In this document: positions 60,147-64,000 of the stretch, piece by piece
Layout of the letters: each line of letters starts with the position of its first letter
Position numbering within the stretch: position 1 is the stretch's first letter
The notes under the pieces: generated by a model
Told to the model about the DNA's origin: nothing
Databases searched by the model: none
What the model saw: only the letters and a program-made list of their open reading frames with translations
Source of the DNA: Pseudomonas sp. SCA2728.1_7
GTDB taxonomy: Bacteria > Pseudomonadota > Gammaproteobacteria > Pseudomonadales > Pseudomonadaceae
Assembly: GCF_018138145.1 (NCBI RefSeq)
Contig: NZ_CP073104.1
Span: 682,001 to 746,000 of the forward strand
DNA: 64,000 nt
Reading direction: 5' to 3'
Position numbers and translations under genes: made by a program

Positions 60147-61100
60147 TCAAAGGTCCAATACCAGGCGGGGCGATTTGGCACGTGAGCAGCACGGGGTGAA
60201 ACGGTCATTGGCAGCGTGTTCAGCAGCCGTCATGAACTGGTCACGATGATCAGCAATGCCTTCGAGCAAAACCGTGACACAGGTGCCGCAGACGCCTTGC
60301 TCGCACGATGATTCGATGGCAATCCCGGCCTCATCGAGCACCTCGAAAACGGTGCGATCGGCGGGGATGTAAAAAATCTGTCCTGTACTCGCCAGTTGAA
60401 CTTCGAAGGGCGAATCCGCGCTTGCATCGACAGGTGCGGCGGCGAAAAACTCTCTGTGCACGCGATCTTCCGGCCAGCCAGCGGCCTGCGCGGTGTCGAG
60501 GATGAAATTCATGAAGCCGGCGGGGCCGCACACGTAAAGGTGAGTCGTGGTATCTGGCGCGGCGAGGAGGGCGGTTGCATCGAGTTTCTGTTCGGGCGAT
60601 CCGCTGTCGTCATGCAAATACACGTGGCTGGCGAAGGGCGCCTCTCCGAGCCATCGGATAAACGCGGCACGTTCGCTGGATCGAAAGCTGTAATGCAGCT
60701 CGAAATCTGCGCTTTGATGATGAAGTTCATGGGCCATCGCCAGTATCGGCGTAATGCCAATGCCGCCGCCAAACAGCAGGTGACGCTTGGCTGAGTCCGC
60801 GAGTGGGAAGAGGTTGCGTGGTTCGCTGATGCTGAGTGTCTGTCCTTGGCTGATGGTGTCGTGCATTGCAGCAGAACCGCCGCGGGAGGCAGGATCCTTC
60901 AGCACACTGATTACGTAGCGATGACGTTCTTTTGAGTCATTGCACAGCGAGTATTGCCGGGTGAGGCCGCCGGCAATGTGGATGTCGATATGGGCACCGG
61001 CATTGAACGGTGGCAACGGCTGATCGTCCGCTGCGCACAGCTCGAAACTGCAAATACCCTCGGCCTCAACGACTTTGCGGGTGACGTTGACTTGAAGCAT
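60147..61100 (-). CDS. VanB/phthalate dioxygenase reductase-type oxidoreductase
   Basis: 317 residues: FMN domain at about 1-100 with RQYSLCND, NAD domain with LFGGGIGITPILAMA and YVCGPAGFMNF, then a plant-type [2Fe-2S] ferredoxin domain with SSCEQGVCGTCVTVLL and a last Cys in FTPCCSRAK. Start at 61100 (MLQVNVTRKVVEAEG) preceded by GGAGAAG; an ATG 5 codons upstream is less likely. It passes electrons from NAD(P)H to the adjacent Rieske oxygenase. Confidence 0.92.
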   Translation of the reverse strand: MLQVNVTRKVVEAEGICSFELCAADDQPLPPFNAGAHIDIHIAGGLTRQYSLCNDSKERHRYVISVLKDPASRGGSAAMHDTISQGQTLSISEPRNLFPLADSAKRHLLFGGGIGITPILAMAHELHHQSADFELHYSFRSSERAAFIRWLGEAPFASHVYLHDDSGSPEQKLDATALLAAPDTTTHLYVCGPAGFMNFILDTAQAAGWPEDRVHREFFAAAPVDASADSPFEVQLASTGQIFYIPADRTVFEVLDEAGIAIESSCEQGVCGTCVTVLLEGIADHRDQFMTAAEHAANDRFTPCCSRAKSPRLVLDL

Positions 61101-61340
61101 GACTTCTCCCTCCACATTGAAGTGGCTGCTGAAAAACGAACGGCAAAAAAGGGTGCGAGCGGGTGACGAATCAGCCGGGCGCGAAGAAGCAGGAGGAGTG
61201 GCTAATCGTGGGCGCCAGGGAAGGGCACGGTTGGCGAGGGTTCATAAGCAAGACCTGTAATTATTTTTTTGAGGTTGTGCTACGGCGTATCATGCGGCGC
61301 ATCGTCCGCAATGCCAGGCTGAGTGAATCCTCAGATAAAT

Positions 61341-61358
61341 TAGTTGCGGTGTCAACCA
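61341..61358. promoter_or_regulatory. Candidate MarR operator between the VanB-like and MarR genes
   Basis: TAGTTGCGGTGTCAACCA, a dyad TAGTTG-N6-CAACCA with one mismatch. It is 34-51 bases before the MarR start and inside the divergent intergenic region, where MarR repressors usually bind. Weak evidence from symmetry only. Confidence 0.3.
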
Positions 61359-61391
61359 TATTGCAAGATCTTCGATCTACGGTGTTTCTTG

Positions 61392-61862
61392 ATGCCTACC
61401 GATACACAACTGAACCTGTCGCGTTATGTACCTGGCCTGGTGACTTTCCTGGCGAACAAACTCGCCACGGGAGCCTCGCAGTGCTACCGCAAACACTTCG
61501 GCATCGGCGTGGTTGAATGGCGAATGCTTTCAATGCTGGCGGTTGAATCCGACATCACTGCCAATCGAATCTGCCAGGCGATCGGTCTCGACAAGAGCGC
61601 GGTCAGTCGTTCATTGCAGACATTGGAAGCAGCGGGGCGGATCACCAGTCAGCTGGATCCCGAGGACGCGCGGCGTTACACCGTGCGATTGACGGCCAGC
61701 GGCAAAGAACTGCATGACCGCGTGCTCAAAGTTGCACTTGAGCGAGAAGCGCGTCTGCTCAGCGGATTGACCCCGGCCGAGGTCGACACGTTGGTTGACT
61801 TGCTTGGGCGCCTGCATCTGCAAGTGCCCAATGTGAACAGTTATGACCCGAGTGAGGAGTGA
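61392..61862 (+). CDS. MarR-family transcriptional regulator
   Basis: 156 residues starting MPTDTQLNLSRYVPGLVTFL. The winged helix covers VEWRMLSMLAVESDITANRI, GLDKSAVSRSLQTLEAAGRI and DPEDARRYTVRLTASGKEL. It is divergent from the VanAB-type oxygenase genes, so it probably represses them until an aromatic substrate binds. The ribosome site is weak; an ATG at 61344 is an alternative but adds non-family residues. Confidence 0.88.
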   Translation: MPTDTQLNLSRYVPGLVTFLANKLATGASQCYRKHFGIGVVEWRMLSMLAVESDITANRICQAIGLDKSAVSRSLQTLEAAGRITSQLDPEDARRYTVRLTASGKELHDRVLKVALEREARLLSGLTPAEVDTLVDLLGRLHLQVPNVNSYDPSEE

Positions 61863-62011
61863 GTCGCGGCAGACTAGCGTGAAATCGGCGTTGAGGGCTG
61901 CTGCCCGACGCGAGTTGGCGGGCGGCTGATATTTGGTCATTGGATCAGAGGTTGTAGACCGCCCAAAAGGCTGGGAGGCTAGCGTGACATTTACCATACG
62001 GACATGCCGAA

Positions 62012-62752
62012 ATGAGCTCAGGAAAAATCCTCGTCACAGGTGCGGCAGGAAAGATCGGCAATGCTTTTTGGCAAGAGCGCGACGATAAATCCGATTTGCG
62101 TTTGGCCGATCTAGACGTAACAGCACTTCCGGGCTCGGCACAGCGTTTCACTCTCGATGTCACGGATCAAGCCAGTTGCCTTCGAGCTTGCGAAGGTATC
62201 CATACCGTCATCCATCTAGCTGCTGACCCAAATCCGGACGCCGATTTCATGGCCTCACTGCTTCCAGTGAACATTGTGGGCACTTACAACATGCTGTTCG
62301 CCGCAAAGGCACAAGGCTGCAAGCGCTTCATATTTGCGAGCAGTGCCCAAGTGATCGAAGGATATCCAACGGATGTTCAGATACAGGAATGCATGGCACC
62401 TAAACCAGGCAATCTCTACGGCGTCAGCAAGGCGTTTGGAGAAGCTTTGGCTTCGATGTATGCAAACGACGGACAGATGACGACCATCGCAGTCCGTATT
62501 GCCAACGTAGCCAAATTTCAACAAGGGGAGACCCACAGTCCCAGAGACGTCGCGGCCTTCATCAGTTTTAGAGATGTTGTCGCGCTACTCAATAATTGCG
62601 TTGAAGCCGAGCTAAAGGGATTCCACGTTATTCATGGGGTCTCAGATAACCGCTATAAGCGCCTCTCTATTGATCAGAGTAGAAAAATTGTCGGATATGC
62701 TCCCATTGATGATGGGTTTGAGATTTTGGAAGGAGGCGCTCAATCTGATTGA
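62012..62752 (+). CDS. NAD(P)-dependent SDR, uronate dehydrogenase-like
   Basis: 246 residues. Rossmann motif KILVTGAAGKIGNAFW, then ADLDVTALPGSAQRF, IHLAADPNPDADF, FASSAQVIEGYP and the YGVSKAFGEALASMY active site. Length and motif order resemble uronate dehydrogenase. Its GC is below that of the catabolic cluster. No neighbour tells its substrate. I see no pathway partner close by. Confidence 0.75.
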   Translation: MSSGKILVTGAAGKIGNAFWQERDDKSDLRLADLDVTALPGSAQRFTLDVTDQASCLRACEGIHTVIHLAADPNPDADFMASLLPVNIVGTYNMLFAAKAQGCKRFIFASSAQVIEGYPTDVQIQECMAPKPGNLYGVSKAFGEALASMYANDGQMTTIAVRIANVAKFQQGETHSPRDVAAFISFRDVVALLNNCVEAELKGFHVIHGVSDNRYKRLSIDQSRKIVGYAPIDDGFEILEGGAQSD

Positions 62753-62925
62753 ACGCACACTTCCTCTGAGAAGGTCACCGTGATGCGCCGGGAAAACGTG
62801 CTGGTTTAATGATTGGCAGACGCTCACGACCACCGCTTCCGGCCCGAAGCTGACAGTGGAGGGCATGCGGTTGCTTCGATGCTTTTCAATGAACGTCATC
62901 AGAACTCGACAAGGAGACGTCCCCC

Positions 62926-63411
62926 ATGACCAAGCCAATGCTTCATTTGATGTCAGGCAAGATTGCATCCGGTAAATCGACGTTGGCCAAGTCCTTGGCG
63001 TCTGAACGGTCGGCCATTTTGATGAGTGAGGATTATTGGCTCTCAAGGCTTTACCCTGATCAGATCCAGTCAGTGGCCGATTACGTGAGGCTTGCGCGTC
63101 AGATTCGGGCACTGGTGGGCCCGCTTGTCATCGATGTGCTGAAGGCTGGCGTGACTGTGGTTCTGGATTTCCCGGCCAACACTCCAGAGGATCGGCAGTG
63201 GTTACGCGGTCTGGCTGACGCTGCCGAAATTCCCCACTGTTTCCATTACATCGAAGTGGATGATGAGACCTGTCGGGGCAGGCTACATCGGCGCAATGGC
63301 CGCGCCGAGCATGAGTTTAGAGCAAGCGACGCTGAGTTCGATTTGATAACGAGCTACTTTCGTGCTCCAGATACGAATGAGGGGATATGGATTGAAATTC
63401 ACCGACACTGA
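62926..63411 (+). CDS. Small P-loop kinase/ATPase (AAA_33-like)
   Basis: 161 residues. Walker A is MSGKIASGKSTLAKSLA at about 9-25. A Walker-B-like VVLDFPANTPEDRQW is at about 78-92, and an arginine-rich stretch CRGRLHRRNGRAEHEF at about 122-137. It resembles small nucleotide or sugar kinases and phosphotransferases of the zeta-toxin/AAA_33 group. The phosphorylated substrate is unknown. ATG preceded by AAGGAG. The 173-bp gap before it holds no gene I can recognise. Confidence 0.75.
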   Translation: MTKPMLHLMSGKIASGKSTLAKSLASERSAILMSEDYWLSRLYPDQIQSVADYVRLARQIRALVGPLVIDVLKAGVTVVLDFPANTPEDRQWLRGLADAAEIPHCFHYIEVDDETCRGRLHRRNGRAEHEFRASDAEFDLITSYFRAPDTNEGIWIEIHRH

Positions 63412-63483
63412 AGGGCGGTCATATTGCTTGGAGTTAGTTATCTGGAACGTCTGCTTCTAGCGGCGCAGGTGATCGTTGATGCA

Positions 63484-63588
63484 ATAGAAGTGGCCTCGCT
63501 GATTAACTTCCTGTTGAGCGAGGGGGCTTCCTTCGTTACTGGCCAAGTGATCAGCGTCGATGGGGGAGGGAGTCTCGGTGGGAAATAG
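63484..63588 (+). pseudogene. C-terminal remnant of a short-chain dehydrogenase
   Basis: The plus-strand frame ending at the TAG at 63586 reads EVASLINFLLSEGASFVTG followed by QVISVDGGGSLGGK, the conserved C-terminus of a FabG-like SDR. The frame stays open upstream to about 63418, but that part has no Rossmann or YxxxK motif, so only the tail of the gene is left. No start codon with a ribosome site is visible. It is probably debris of a deletion at this spot. The following bases to 63812 hold no gene I can support. Confidence 0.75.
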
Positions 63589-63812
63589 CGATATGAAGCG
63601 GATTTTCAGCCTGCGTTGTTAATCTGTCAGTCTGCGGTCTCGAAGCGCTCGACAGACGAAATCGGCCAGAAGCGGTCGGTGGACAAAGACCTTCACAGGG
63701 AAAAAGCGTCGCCCTTTACCAAGAGGCTGCCCCATGGATGTTATTGCCGATTACTCAAAACACCATCGACCTTGCGCGGGCGTATGCGCTGCCGCAGTGA
63801 AGGAGGGGAAAC

Positions 63813-64000
63813 ATGATAGGTAAACGTTTATTAGGTATGGTCGCATTGGCAGGATTACTTGCAGGAGGAGCCGTGGCCGACGAGGAAAAAGGCTTGGTGG
63901 TGCGCATCGCGCAACTCGAAATCGATCCTGCACAGGTTGCGGCCTATCAAGCCGCAGTCAAAGAAGAGATCTCAGAATCGACTCGAACAGAGCCGGGCGT
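63813..64000 (+). CDS. Secreted ABM-domain (quinol monooxygenase-like) protein, N-terminal part
   Basis: Cut by the right edge. Starts with ATG at 63813 behind AGGAGGGG. Signal peptide MIGKRLLGMVALAGLLAGGA ends near VADEEKG, followed by LVVRIAQLEIDPAQVAAYQ and AAVKEEISESTRTEPG, the start of an antibiotic-biosynthesis-monooxygenase-type domain. About 62 residues are visible. It may act on quinols or phenolics in the periplasm, but only the family is supported. Confidence 0.7.
   Translation, partial: MIGKRLLGMVALAGLLAGGAVADEEKGLVVRIAQLEIDPAQVAAYQAAVKEEISESTRTEPG

Overview
The window looks like chromosomal DNA of a fluorescent, plant- or soil-associated Pseudomonas. The evidence is high GC with Pseudomonas-style codon use, an arnBCADTEF-ugd operon in Pseudomonas order, a P. 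fluorescens-type REP doublet, and ECF sigma/FecR/receptor iron signalling. I found no rRNA, tRNA, CRISPR array, insertion sequence or prophage.

Layout. (1) 1-7938, minus: lipid A aminoarabinose operon arnB-C-A-D-T-E-F-ugd, in which consecutive genes overlap by 1-4 bp; ugd runs off the left edge. (2) 8324-9262: a lone tyrosine recombinase. (3) 9263-12930, minus: FbpABC-type ferric iron importer with a Fur-like site upstream. (4) 13228-17270: a second arnT, an Ais/PmrG-like phosphatase and a sensor kinase with no adjacent response regulator. (5) 17228-19451, minus: pqiC and pqiB without pqiA, then a REPIN-like repeat. (6) 19707-24663: polyamine genes (puuB-like, potF/spuD-like, puuA-like) with a divergent AraC regulator. 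(7) 24754-28677: ECF sigma factor, FecR and an STN-bearing TonB-dependent siderophore receptor behind a Fur-like box. (8) 28733-37303: non-PTS sucrose-type system (LacI regulator, GH32 hydrolase, ABC importer, LamB/ScrY-like porin). (9) 37397-39311: hydroxypyruvate isomerase-like gene, then a lower-GC patch with a thioesterase and a DinB protein.

(10) 39606-58941 is the most interesting part. It is a roughly 19 kb catabolic and transport cluster: two LysR regulators, amidohydrolase, GlcG-like protein, C-C-bond-type alpha/beta hydrolase, extradiol (VOC) dioxygenase, small Rieske protein, flavoprotein hydroxylase, an envelope module (DUF1302, DUF1329, YCF48-like protein, MMPL/RND transporter), MFS transporter, cupin, FAH-family hydrolase, SDR and cyclase-family hydrolase. 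The enzyme set resembles the naringenin-degrading fde operon of Herbaspirillum, as I recall it. I infer a pathway for a flavonoid or another hydrophobic polyphenol: ring hydroxylation, meta-cleavage, hydrolysis, and dedicated movement of the compound across the envelope. Four copies of a two-part operator, with identical internal spacing, tie the regulators to the hydrolase, dioxygenase and hydroxylase promoters. A fifth related palindrome lies before the amidohydrolase.

(11) 59037-61862: VanA/VanB-type Rieske oxygenase and reductase with a divergent MarR regulator, possibly an O-demethylase that feeds the same pathway. (12) 62012-64000: a uronate dehydrogenase-like SDR, a small P-loop kinase, the C-terminal remnant of another SDR, and the start of a secreted ABM-domain protein cut by the right edge.
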